Below, one piece after another: positions 32,850 through 43,492 of a stretch of 64,000 bases of DNA. The notes under the pieces were generated by a model. The model was not told where the DNA came from. It saw only the letters and a list, made by a program, of their open reading frames with translations, and searched no databases. Source of the stretch: Coenobita brevimanus. Taxonomy: Eukaryota; Arthropoda; Malacostraca; Decapoda; Coenobitidae. The DNA lies in the NCBI GenBank assembly GCA_032717465.1, contig JAVRFU010000139.1, forward strand, positions 205,001-269,000, read 5' to 3'. Position 1 is the first letter of the stretch. Every line of letters starts with the position of its first letter. The position numbers and the translations under genes are program-made.

Positions 32850-34700
32850 TGTGTGTGTGTGTGTGTGTGTAGTTGTAGATGACAGTAAGTAAGTAATAAG
32901 GACTGGCACCAAGCCCAAGAGGACTATATGGCACTAAAACCGCTGCATAAAAAATGACGGGTGCGCTATGGTGGAATAAAGGTAGAGGGGAAGACGGGGA
33001 AGACACTAAATGTGAGGCAAGATACGGGTTTGAGATAGGAAGCGCATGAGGTGTGTGATGGAAAACACAGGGGATTCACCAAGAAGATCGGCTAAGGTAG
33101 GGGCACGTCCAAGGGAGTAAAGGAACGGGAGAGTCCGTCTGCGCACGACGTGGAACGAAGGGCAGTCAAGCAAAAGATGGTGGACCGTGAGTAGGGCCTG
33201 AAAACATTGACAGTTCGGAGGAGTGCCTCGTGACATTAGAAAGCCATGTGTGATCCGCGTGTGGCCAAGGCGCAGACGGGCTAGGGCTGTTTCCCAACGC
33301 CTGTTGCAATGGGAGGACGACTGCCAGTGAGTGACAGTACGTTTGATGGCGCGGAGTTTATCAGTTGTAGACGTCCATTTTGCTTGTCACCGCTGGCCAA
33401 GGAGACGGGTAACAATCGGGAAATAATCAGTTGCCGGGATAGGATGAGGTGTGACAGAGCAAGAGGTGACAGCTGCACGTGTTAGGCAGTCAACCCTCTC
33501 ACTACTCGGTATTCCAACATGGCTTGGGACCCAACAGGAGACAGACTTCAATCTGATGTTAATGAGGAACAGCCATTCCTGTATCTTCAGCACTAGCGGG
33601 TTGCTGGCAGGGATAGACTGAATACCATGTAGTGCACTAAGTGAATCTGTGAAAATAACAAAAGTGTGTAACCTAGATTGGTATATAACACGAAGGGCCA
33701 GTAAAATGGCCAGCAATTCAGCAGTGAAAATACTTGCGACTGGTGGAAGGCGGATCTGATAGGTATGGTCTGGGAAAAGAGCAGCAAAACCCGAGCCCAC
33801 AGAAGACTTAGAGCCATCTGTGTACACTGGGGTCGCTGAGGAGTGACAATGCATATGGTCCATAAAAAGATGATAGAGTTCCTGTGGGGTGGAACAGGAC
33901 TTTGGACAAGAGAGCAGGACATCACAGACAGTAGGGCGAGGAAGAAGCCAAGGCGGGAACATAGAATCTCGCAGAGGGAGAACTGAAATAGTAGGGAAAA
34001 AAGGGGGATGCAAATAAATGGGAGACCCTACAAGGAAAAGATGAAGCTAACGAGGGCGGAAAAGGAGGGGAGAGGTGCGTAACAGAGGAAGGGAAACCTG
34101 CAGAAGAAGGTGAATGTGGTAACGGAGAGTCAGCTTGTCACGTCTGGAGGATAGAGTGGACATACCCGCCTCGACATATAGGCTCGTAACCGGGGTGGAG
34201 CATAAAGCACCCAACGCCAGACGTAAACCATGATGGTGAACAGAATCTAGGCGCCGAAGGGAGGCAGATGAGGCAGATGCATAAACCTGACAGCCAAATC
34301 AGTCTTCGACAAAACTAAGACAATATGGGGCCGGAGCAGAGTTGTACGATCTGCACCCTAGGACATCTGGCTGAGAGTTTGTAATAACCGAAGTCTGAGG
34401 GAAGCAGAGGTCTTAATGGAAGTGAGATGCGGGGACCAAGTCAGTCGAGAATCAAGGATATGGCAAAGGAAAGGGGCTGATAATCGATATGGCAGGGGAG
34501 TACCATACAGTGTAAGAGGGGGTTGAGGGATTGAATGACGGCTCGTAAAATTTATAGCACAAGATTTCGTGGGGGAGAATTTAAAGCCATGATCCGTGGC
34601 CCACCCTGCAGCGGCATCTATAGCTTATTGACGTAGGGCTCGTAAGGCCTGGACATCCGCTCTAGCTGTGCTATTATTTCTTCAGCGAGAAAGGCAGTTA
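32850..34700 (-). mobile_element. I-superfamily-type LINE with RNase H, 5'-truncated
   Basis: The minus strand carries RT-downstream coding sequence (about 34690-34014, frame broken), an RNase H domain, a Cys/His motif, a 3' UTR and a CA tail at about 32850-32872. The RNase H domain places it with I-type rather than RTE, CR1 or most Jockey elements. Confidence 0.75.
33006..34013 (-). pseudogene. LINE ORF2 C-terminus: RNase H and zinc-knuckle-like motif
   Basis: One frame with a single internal TGA (about 33387). Counting from the Met at 34013, RNase H carries YTDGS (Asp66), FTAELLA (Glu99), FTDSLSAL (Asp123) and WVPSHVGI with Asp175 in SERVD, so all four metal-binding carboxylates and the His are present. 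After the TGA come KRTVTHWQSS, LARLRLGHTRITHGFLM and CQCFQ..TVHHLLLDCPSF, a C-x2-C-like/H/C motif typical of I- and R1-type LINE C-termini. The product would degrade RNA in the RNA:DNA hybrid during element copying. Probably inactive. Confidence 0.8.
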
Positions 34701-35362
34701 TGTATCCCTTATAGTCTGTAATATATAGCCAGCATTTACTGTCAGCAGTAGGTCAGGAGTTTTGTGCAATGTCACGCCACTGTATCTAAAAAAAAATGCC
34801 TAAAAAAAAAATCAACTCGGATTGAACCACCGATGTCAGCGAGCCCGAAAAGTTACCAGACATTTCAAGTAATATAATTATTTGGAATGATTTCAGTGCT
34901 AATCAGATGTACTGAGAGAGGAGATTATACTAGTTTTTCTATAACATAATGCTCAACCACGCTAGTATGCCCTTTTTTTGTCCAGAAGTTCAAATATACT
35001 AGCTCTTCCAGAATCAACAAGCATGCAAATAGAACCATATGGGAATACGAGTTGACGAGCGGTCCATTCAAAACACACATTCTCAAAGTTCATATTTTAA
35101 CATATTTCCGCTTGATTACTGTACCTTAATGCTTCTGCAGTGTGTAATGATGTGGTAGGACATATATAAACGCTTCTGAGATGAGTTAAACGTGAGACTG
35201 AAATGATTAGGCTACAAATGAAGAGATATTCCTGTTGTTCATTCATGTATTCTCACCCTTTGTTTACGTTAAGTTCCATTCATAATTATGCTTTTAAATT
35301 TACTCGTTACGGCAATGTTTACGTTGTAGACCTTTAAATTCATTCATACAAAAGTTTGTACT
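34701..35362. other. Non-coding, nothing recognised
   Basis: AT-rich DNA without recognisable exon or mobile-element signature. Confidence 0.5.
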
Positions 35363-36360
35363 TCATTCAAGAAAGAAGAAATGAGAGAGAAAGAAGAAAA
35401 GGGAAAGAAAGAAGAAAGGAGGAAGAAGAAATGACAAAGAAAGAAGAAACAAGAATATAAAAGAAAGAAGAAATGAAATAAAGATGAAAGGAGAAAGAAA
35501 GAAATGGAAGAAATGACGAAAATAATGAGAAAGAAAGTAGGAGAAGAAGTCATGGAAGAAAGGAGAAAAAGGAAATGGAGGAAAGAATTGGAAGAAAGGA
35601 GAAAGAACGAAGAAATGAGACAAAGAAGAGAAAAGAAAGAGGAAGGGGGAAAGAAGGAAAATGAGAAAATAGAAGAAAGGAGAAAGAGGAAATGGAAGAA
35701 AGGAGAAAGAATAAAACAGAAGAAAGTAGAAAGACGAGAATAGAAAATGAAAAAAGAAAGAGGAGGAAGAAGGAAGAGGAAGAGGAGAAAGAAGAAGAGG
35801 AGGAGAGGGAGGCAGAGGAGGAAGGATGGGTAAGGACAAGAGAAAGAGGAAGAGGAGAAAGAATGAGGAAGAAGAGGAAGAGGTATAGGAAGAAGGGGAA
35901 GAGGAAGACGAAGGAGGGAAAGAGAAAAGGCAGATGAAGAAGAGGGAATAGAGGAAGAGGAAGAGGAAGAATGGGAAGAAGAAAAATGGGAAGAGGAAGA
36001 AGGGAAGAGGAAGAGGAAGAAGAGGGAAAAGAGGATGAGAAGGAACAGGAAGAACAAGAGAAGAGGAGGAGGAAAAGTGGAAAAGGATGAACTGAAAAAG
36101 GAGGAAGAGGAGGAGAAAGAAGAGGGGAAAGGGAAAGAGGAACAAGAAGAGGGAGAAGAAAAGAAAGGACAAGAGGAAGAACATGATGACAAGAGAGAAG
36201 AGGAAAGGGAGGTACAGAAAGAGGAAGAGGAAAAAGGAGATATGAAAGAAAAGAAGAAGAAAATGAGGAAGAGGAAAGAGAAGAGGAACAGGAAGAAGAA
36301 CAGGAAGAGGAGGACTTGGAAGAGAAAGAGGAGGAAGAGAAAAATTGAAATGCTTGGGAG
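35363..36360. repeat. 1-kb GAA/GAG polypurine tract
   Basis: Nearly all purine on the + strand in GAA, GAG and AGG triplet-like order. The Lys/Glu-rich + frames and Ser/Phe/Leu-rich minus frames (up to 394 residues) arise from composition. Confidence 0.9.
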
Positions 36361-37334
36361 GAGGTGTTAGGGAGCTGCCTTAACTGCCTAGAGTGTATGC
36401 CATGATTTAAAACTCTGGCTAAGCACTGAGTCAAGAGAAGAACATAGCTGAGGATAACTGAAGAAGGCTGGCAGACAAAGGCACATAAACTGGCAGACCA
36501 AAGAACATACAGAACATAACAGTATAAGGTAGGCAGAAAAATGCACATAAACACACAATATGGCACTGACAGAAACACAGGACATAAAGAACATGAAAGT
36601 GTAGCTACAAAAACCTGCAAGAACAAAGAACGTAACCACGAACATGCAAGTTTAACTGCAGAAGCCTGGCTGAACAAAACATAAACAAAAAACATGAAAG
36701 GATAACTGCAAGAAATAGGAAAAACAAAATGCATATGAAGGGAAAACTTAAGGTAGGTTAGTCCATGCTAGGCTGCTCCTGTAAGTGACTAATCTATAAG
36801 CGTAAGATGTAAATAGCAAAGATCTCTATCACATGAGTGGATGGCACAACCTACATGAGGCCACATTATAAGTTGTATGGCAGGCACTGTAGCTCCTTTT
36901 TGTTAATGATTTATCTTCCTTTTTGCAACTCAGTATTCTCCTGCATCATTGTCTTCATTATTAGTTGCATACAAAAGGATGCTGAGATGCAATGAGAATG
37001 AATCACAGAGATGTGTTAAGTCTGCAAAAGCCACTTGTGGTTTGACTGTGGGTATAAAACTTACATTTCACATGAAAAAATATTTTATTTTTCACTGTGG
37101 GATAAAAAATGACAAAAGATACATAATTAAACATTCCTTACCATTCTTACACAACTGCAGTCAACTGACATTCTCACACAATTGCTCAGACATCTAACGT
37201 TCTCACACAGTTGCAGTCATCTAACTCTTCAGGGGGAATTAAAAACAGTTTAATGGGGGTTAAAAATTAAACATTCCGACATTTATTTATGCCTTGATGG
37301 CATACCTTCAGGGTAGGAAATTCACCTCTTTGAT
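36361..37334. other. Non-coding, nothing recognised
   Basis: No gene recognised. An AACATGAAAG/CAAAACATAA-like loose repetition occurs around 36500-36730. Confidence 0.45.
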
Positions 37335-37346
37335 ATCTTAGGTGTG

Positions 37347-37718
37347 TGGTGGGTGGTGACGACCATCATCCACACACTTGATGTAGTGCTGCCTACTTCT
37401 TCCTTAGCCTGTATTATTCTTTTTCTGTGCCTGCCCCCTTCTCTTCCTATTTCTCCCATCTTTCCTGTCACTTCTTATTGCTTTTCTTTCCTTTACAGGT
37501 GGCTTTACATTGAGTGACAAGCCAAATGGTTTCCTGTAAGCCAAGAAACCATTTACAACACTGGGTGGTAACCATATAACCAAACCAAACGTGCTCCCTA
37601 TGTGTCAGTGAGTGGGTTGGTGGAGGGTTAGTGCCCCTCCCTGTAAAACAAATAACTCAAAGTCAAATGGCCACCCATTACGGGATTATGGGGTCTGGCA
37701 ATAGATAGATAGATAGAC
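37347..37718 (+). mobile_element. SINE-T, full-length copy with 12-bp duplication
   Basis: The 372-bp element starts TGGTGGGTGGTGACGACCAT and ends GGCAATAGATAGATAGATAG. It is bracketed by ATCTTAGGTGTG at 37335-37346 and 37719-37730. This copy and 55774-56146 define the family's two ends. Confidence 0.9.
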
Positions 37719-37932
37719 ATCTTAGGTGTGAGGCGCTTCATCTGCCGCTGTCAGGCTGCATCAGATGGCACGGGTCTTCTTGGGCCACAGATCCAGGGGC
37801 CTGAACTTCTGTGGGTGGAAAATGCTGAGTTAATACTACATAGATTTCAGCCAATGGAACAGAGCCATTCCTACAACATAGAGAGTCACTGGCCTCTGGT
37901 TGGTTCTTCCCCCCCCCCCCACACACACACAC

Positions 37933-38790
37933 AATGGAGCAATAAATGGCAACTGGAATTTAATGTGGACAAGTGTCATATAATTAAGTTTGGTAAAAGT
38001 GAGAAAAGATCAGATTGACAGTATAGGTTAGGAAGATCAGATTGACAGTATAAGTTAGGAAGATCAGATTGACAGTATAAGTTGGGAAGTTCAGATTGAC
38101 AGTATAAGTTAGGAAGATCAGCCCTACACATATCAGAAAGAGAGAAGGACCTAGGAGTGATTATCAATAACAAACTATCTCCAGATGATCACATCAGTGA
38201 GAAGCTACATAACATGTATACACTGGTTACTAATATGAGAACAGCATTCACATATATAAATGAAGACACACTGAGAAAGATAATAACATCATTCATCAGA
38301 CCAACCCTGGAGTATGCATTAGTAGTCTGGAATCCTCATCTCAATAAACACATAGATAAGACTGGAAAAGTAAAAAGGGCAGCTACAAGATGGGTACCAA
38401 GCTTAAGGGATCTAAGCTACGAAGAAAGACTAGAAAAACTGAATCTACCAACACTACAGGAGAGAAGGTAAAGACGAGACATGATTATGGTATATAAATG
38501 CATCTCAGGGAAAGAGAAAATAGACATAAATGAATATATAACCTATGGGGAAGCATCAACAAGAGAACACTGCAAAAAACTACATGTATGTAAAAAGAGA
38601 GGTGATAAAGATGCAAGGAAATTTAGTTTCCCAAATAGGGCAATTGATCAGTGGAATGAACTACCAAATGAAATAGTGTGTACCAAAACTATTCACAAAT
38701 TTATGGACATGTATGATAAAAATGGTTTAATACACAGGACAGTATGAGCCTGACTCATTCCTGTAAAGATACAATTAGGTAAGAACACAC
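37933..38790 (+). mobile_element. CR1-type LINE, RT C-terminal part and 3' end
   Basis: The frame reads SNKWQLEFNVDKCHIIKFGK, then a four-fold 27-bp repeat, then EREKDLGVIINNKLSPDDHI, FIRPTLEYALVVWNPHL, AATRWVPSLRDLSYEERLEK, a TAA, RRDMIMVYKCISG and FSFPNRAIDQWNELPNEIV. This is the CR1-clade post-RT region. It ends in ACAATTAGGTAAG and a CA repeat, the same 3' motif as the CR1 copy at the window end. It is 5'-truncated and inactive. Confidence 0.85.
38007..38114 (+). repeat. 27-bp tandem repeat inside the CR1 frame
   Basis: Four units of AGATCAGATTGACAGTATAA plus GTTAGGA (38007, 38034, 38061, 38088). The 9-codon period keeps the flanking CR1 frame, and each unit carries a TGA stop at the same place. 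Confidence 0.95.
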
Positions 38791-38934
38791 ACACACATAC
38801 ACACACTTTAAAGAAAAACGTTGAGGCAGACTGGAAGACCCACATCCAGCTGAAGGTACCAGCATCCAGGGCAGCCACTGTGCTTGTGTTATGCAACAGA
38901 CTGTGTAGCTTCTCATTACTGTTCTTTCATTCAT

Positions 38935-39080
38935 TCTCATCCAGTCATTACTGTTCTCATTCATTCATTCATCATCCAGTCCTACTTTGCCCCATGAGAA
39001 GCGTAGGACCCTGGGGCTAGGCAAGTTGGTCCTGACATTTAAGATGAGAGTGACCAGCCTCACACATCCCTGAGTGGCAT
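38935..39080 (-). mobile_element. ATG-tailed SINE fragment
   Basis: The complement of CACTCAGGGATGTGTGAGGC and CCAACTTGCCTAGCCC matches the 3' half of the SINE at 41629-41863. The ATTC/ATC-rich side is the tail. Confidence 0.7.
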
Positions 39081-39166
39081 TACTGTTCTACAGGAAAAAA
39101 AGCTCATTTACAATACAGTACACATTACCAAACCCAAACAGCCAATTTCCATTATATTTTTTCATG

Positions 39167-39305
39167 CAGTAAACCCTCATTATACGATGGGGTTCCGTTC
39201 CTGAAAACCCCATCGTATAGCAATCCATTGTATGGTGAACCTGTTATAACATGTAGTCAATGGGGATACGTTCCCAGACCTGCCTAAACTCGCACAATCG
39301 ACCCT
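39167..39305 (+). mobile_element. Hairpin-bearing transposon end or MITE, copy 1
   Basis: It begins CAGTAAACCCTCATTATACG, resembling pogo/Tigger-type terminal repeats. It holds a perfect 14-bp stem (39181-39194 with 39206-39219, TATACGATGGGGTT) around an 11-base loop. A nearly identical copy is at 45533-45670. Confidence 0.6.
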
Positions 39306-39394
39306 TTCCATCATTAAACACACTTAAAACGATGCTGAGGGACAAATACCAGTACTGTATTGGGCACATTTTACATTATTTAGGAAGTGGAGAG

Positions 39395-40300
39395 ATGGCA
39401 TGGGGCATAAGGGCTTAGGAGTAAATGAAGACAAAACAAAAGTGATGGTATCCAGAGCTAGGGGCAGTACTGTCAAAGAAGAAGGAGAATGGCTATGTGC
39501 GATTTGCCACAAGGGCATAGGAAGTAATTCCATCTTGTGCAGTGTCTGTAATAATTGGGTGCATAAGAGATGTGGTGGTATTAGAGGTAGACTGCGAGAT
39601 AACGCTGATTTCATGTGTGCGGTGTGTCAGAGAGAGCAGGTGGAGATTGACAGGCGTGAAAGGACTGAACTTGCTGTGGATCTCTTGAGTGTGTGGAAGA
39701 GTTTTGTTATTTGGGAGACATGTTATGTGCTTGTGGCAGGGCTGGAGCTAGCTCTGTGGCTAGAGCAAGGAGTGGTTGGAAGAAGTTCAGGGAGCTGTTG
39801 CCTCTCCTGACACTGAGAGGGTTCTCCCTCTGTGGTAAAGGATCTCTGTATACAGCTTTTGTTAGGAGTGTAATGCTGTATGGTAGTGAGATCTGGCAGT
39901 AAAGGAAGAGGATATTCGCAAGCTCAAATGTACAGAAATGACAATGATTAGGTGGATGTGCAGTGCATCCCCGAGTGTGAGGCCTGGGGGAGCTAGGTTT
40001 ATGATGGAAGAGTTGAGGAGTAGGTTGGGACTGGACTGTATTGGTGCTGTGATGAGGAGAGGCAGACTGAGATAGTTTGGGCATGTGGAGGGGATGAATG
40101 ATGATAAATGGGTGCTGAAAGTGAGAAGTGTTAATGTTAGGGGTAGGGTTGCGAGAGGTAGACCGAAAAACACCTGGGACGATGTCATTCAGTGTGACCT
40201 CAGGGATGAGGGACTGAATAGGGAAGCTGCCACAGATCGAGCAGCATGGAGAGCCGCCATTAGGTGACCAAGACCGATGCATAGAGCCTTCAAAAATTAA
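39395..40300 (+). mobile_element. RTE-like LINE ORF2 C-terminus with zinc-binding motif
   Basis: The frames read GHKGLGVNEDKTKVMVSRAR, then CAICHKGIGSNSILCSVCNN and WVHKRCGG (C-x2-C, C-x2-C-like and H-x3-C residues of a PHD-like finger), ARSGWKKFRELLPLLTLRGF, MIRWMCSASPSVRPGG and RGRPKNTWDDVIQCDLRDEG, ending AAWRAAIR and a stop. Several frameshifts and one TAG break it. This domain order is common in animal RTE-related LINEs. Confidence 0.8.
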
Positions 40301-40389
40301 ACCAAACGATGGAGCTAGAAAAGGACGCCTACATGTGGATGCACTGATATAACCGAGCTGCTCCCCTGCCCAGTTATACATACTTCCCT

Positions 40390-40500
40390 CAACTCCCTCC
40401 CTCTCCTCTAAAAGGAGAATGGTGAGCTACAAGAAGATGGCATCTCTGGCCTGTAATCCACTGGGTTCACATTCAGATAAGCCTAGGGTTGTGGTTACTA
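40390..40500 (+). repeat. Dispersed repeat related to 42570-42690
   Basis: CTTCCCTCAACTCCCTCCCT followed by AAAGGAGAATGGTGAGCTAC closely resembles a segment near 42575-42620. The family is not identified. Confidence 0.45.
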
Positions 40501-41094
40501 CTACATTACTGTTTATAACACTACTTACAGTACCTGTACTGTACTGTACCATACTGTACAACATTCTCACGCATTCACTCTTAACCCAAAATTTATTGGA
40601 CCAAACAATGACATGAAATAACAAATAATCAATCACCGCTTACTTCACTCAATTAAGCACATAGAAAAGGGATACAGTAATATAATAACAGCTGACACAC
40701 TATTGTTGGTTAATTTTCAGCTGACAAAGCTGGGCCACTTCCACACCTTGAATACCAAGTCAAGGGCATATGAAATTCTGTAAGCCTTCATTATGAGGTA
40801 GGAATCTCCTTGGTTGCTTGTCAAACTGACTCTCATCCAACTACATTTGGCCATCAACTGAGCTGAAAGAGGTTAGGATCTGAGCCGGGTTAAAACAAAC
40901 ATGCAAATATGTTGTTACCTGGTTCATAGCACTTCTGTATATTTGGTGCCATAATGATGCATGACATCTTGCCCATTAACTTGGTTGTCTGCTTCAGCCC
41001 ACACACAAACCTCTGCCTGTCAAAAAAAAGGGAGTTACAATTTGGCCTAAATTAATAGCATGAATCCAACGATGTATTAATCAACTGTATTTTC

Positions 41095-41215
41095 ATAACT
41101 ATATCTATCTATATATAGCCCGACGCCCTAATCCCGCAAAGGGTGGCCGCAGACAAAACGCCTCCAAGTCACTCTGTCACCCACCAATTGACTACCAGAT
41201 TATTTCATTTTCCTT
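41095..41215 (-). mobile_element. LINE-T tail fragment
   Basis: GCCCGACGCCCTAATCCCGC next to a TCTA run is the complement of the LINE-T tail. The copy is about 120 bp. Confidence 0.7.
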
Positions 41216-41407
41216 TGGAAGACTTTCTATGGTGATGGGGTTGATGGAGGGTATTTCTAACCTCTCTACTTCAGTCTCTCTTATGCTGAATAAAACTGTA
41301 TCATGAGAGAATAAAATAGAAAATATCACTCTACTTTAATAGGTTAGAGCTGTTTCACTTTAAAAGCTGTTTCATTATTCTGCTGCTGATGAATTAACAT
41401 CTATTAG

Positions 41408-41625
41408 TGGTAGGTGGGGGAGCTCACCATCCACTCACTCGACGTAGTGCTGCTCTCAGGTGACTGTCCTCTCCTCTCTTCCTTTCTTCTTTCCTTCCTT
41501 CCTCTTCTTTCTTTCCTTCTTTCTTTCTTCTGTCTACAGGTGACTCTCCACTGACTGACATGGCAAATGGTCTCCTGTACATCAGGAAACCATTTACTAC
41601 GCTGGGTGATAACCACATAAACATA
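41408..41625 (+). mobile_element. SINE-T, 3'-incomplete copy
   Basis: It starts AGTGGTAGGTGGGGGAGCTC, matching the family's 5' boundary, and runs to ACGCTGGGTGATAACCACAT. The shared tail is absent; an ATG-tailed SINE follows directly. Confidence 0.7.
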
Positions 41626-41628
41626 CTA

Positions 41629-41863
41629 TGGCACCTGGTGGTTTAGTGGGTAACTAAGGCACTCCTGCCAGATTAAGCCAATGTAGGTTTATATCCAAGG
41701 GGTGGTTGGGGTTTATTGCTCATGTAAAGCCACTCAGGGATGAGTGAGGCTGGTCACTCTCATCTTAAATGTCTGGACCAACTTGCCTAGCCCTGGGTTC
41801 CTACACTCCTCATGGGGCAACACAGGATTAGATAATGATGATGATGATGATGATGATGACGAT
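41629..41863 (+). mobile_element. tRNA-derived SINE with (ATG)n tail
   Basis: The head GGCACCTGGTGGTTTAGTGG looks like an A box, and GTAGGTTTATATCCAAGG looks like a degenerate B box. The body includes GGCTGGTCACTCTCATCTTA, and the 3' end is CAGGATTAGATA plus (ATG)n. It is the most complete of the ATG-tailed copies. Confidence 0.7.
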
Positions 41864-42339
41864 ATTCACTTAAAGTTACTTATGATTCATTATAAAGTTG
41901 CTCGCAAGTTAGAAATGAATGTTTTTAAGCTTTAACCACTCAGTCACAAACCAGAAATATGTCTCACTTAGGGCGGTTTAGTCCGGTGCCTATATAACTC
42001 GGTGGTTCCACTGCCTGGAAAACTTAGGTCTGTCACTCTTATTATACTCAGGTTCATCTTTTCTTAAACCAGACTGATCACTTAGGGGATACTGCGATGG
42101 AGAAGCATGTCCATGAAGTACTGCCCCAGTGGTAGTGTTCTCCTTATGTTTGACTCACCATCCTGTGGCTTCAGAAGTGGTAATGTTCTTCTGCTGTGCA
42201 TCTCTTTGTCCAAAAGGTTCAGAAGTGTTGCCCTCTCTCTTTGTCACCTGTGTCACCTGCTGGCTCCTTGGTATGAATTCAGGGACGTCCGGAGACAACA
42301 TTACTGTACCTGTTGAATAATAAAATATTGGTAGATGGT

Positions 42340-42540
42340 AGAGGCAGAGAGGGAGAGAACATAACTGAGATAAAGGCATGGAGTGGAGAGATACCGGTAC
42401 TTTATATGAGAGAGGGGGATGTGTTGGAGGGAGGGCAGCCAAATGGCAGAGGACAGAGAGACATGGACGTGATTTGTTTGTGGTCACCCAATACAGGATT
42501 ATGGTGTCTGGCTATATACAGATACACAGACAGACATTTT
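42340..42540 (+). mobile_element. LINE-T, 5'-truncated copy
   Basis: Degenerate C-terminal coding region (ATATGAGAGAGGGGGATGTG), then GTTTGTGGTCACCCAATACA and a GGTGTCTGGCTATATACAGA tail. Confidence 0.65.
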
Positions 42541-42871
42541 CCAGTGATGCAGCCAATATAACTGATTATACAAATGTTCTTCAACTCCCTCTCCCCTCAA
42601 AGGAGCATGGTGAGTAGCAGGTGAAGGGCAACTTGAGCCTTCAGTTCACCAAGCTCGTGTTCAAATGAGCCATGGGACTATACAACAATAAGAATAATAT
42701 TGCTGCTGTGGCCCATGGGTCATCTGGGTGCAAACCAGGTGGAGTGCAGGCTGAAGCAGCTGCCTCCTGCATCATTCCACCTTTTGCTTTCACAGCCACG
42801 TTTGGTGCTGTTTGCCCTGGTTTGTGTAATGTTATAATATAGTAATAATTATAATAATACTGTAACAATAA

Positions 42872-43217
42872 TCTATCTATCTATTGCCAGACGCCATAAT
42901 CCCGTAAGGGGTGGCCATTTGACTTTGAGTTATTTGTTTTACGGGGAGGGGCACTAACCCTCCACCAACCCACTTGCTGACACGTAGGGAGCACGTATGA
43001 GTTGGTTATATGGTTACCACCCAGCGTTGAAAATGGTTTCTTGGCTTACAGGAAACCATTTGGCATGTCACTCAATGTAAAGCCACCTGTAAAGGAAAGA
43101 AAAGCAATAAGTGACAAGAGAGATGGGAGAAATAGGAAGAGAGGACGACAGGCACAGAAAAAGAATGATAAAGGCTAAGGAAGAAGTAGGCAGCACTACA
43201 TCAGGTGAGTGGATGAT
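42872..43217 (-). mobile_element. SINE-T, nearly full-length copy
   Basis: Tail complement ATCTATCTATTGCCAGACGC, then GGGGCACTAACCCTCCACCA and GTTACCACCCAGCGTTG, up to GATGTAGTGCTGCC at the 5' side. The first 20 or so bases are missing, and no clear target-site duplication was seen. Confidence 0.85.
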
Positions 43218-43365
43218 CCCTAGTGGCAGCATACAATCATAAAACCTTCAGTCACCTCTTACGGATTTCAGAGATGACCTGCACATGCCCCTGATGACAA
43301 CACAGTCATAAAAACAGTGTCTAATTTTTACAGATTTGAATGGTGAGCCGTACATGCCCCTGGTC

Positions 43366-43492
43366 TATCTATCTATTGCCAGACGTCTTAATCCCTTACG
43401 GGGTGGCCACAAACAAATCGCCTCCACATCGTCTTGTCCCCCGCCATTTCACTGCCCTGCTCCCAACTCACACCCCCCCTCTCTCATATACC
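43366..43492 (-). mobile_element. LINE-T tail fragment
   Basis: Tail complement CTATTGCCAGACGTCTTAAT is followed by CGCCTCCACATCGTCTTGTC, complementary to the C-terminal codons. Confidence 0.75.

Noticed and set aside
35344..36734. ORFs of 282, 273 and 394 residues on the minus strand and Lys/Glu-rich ORFs on the plus strand
   Set aside because: All come from a 1-kb GAA/GAG tract and overlap in every frame.
38007..38114. Direct repeats with regular spacing considered as a CRISPR array
   Set aside because: Units are contiguous with no spacers, and the host is a eukaryote; it is a minisatellite inside a CR1 frame.
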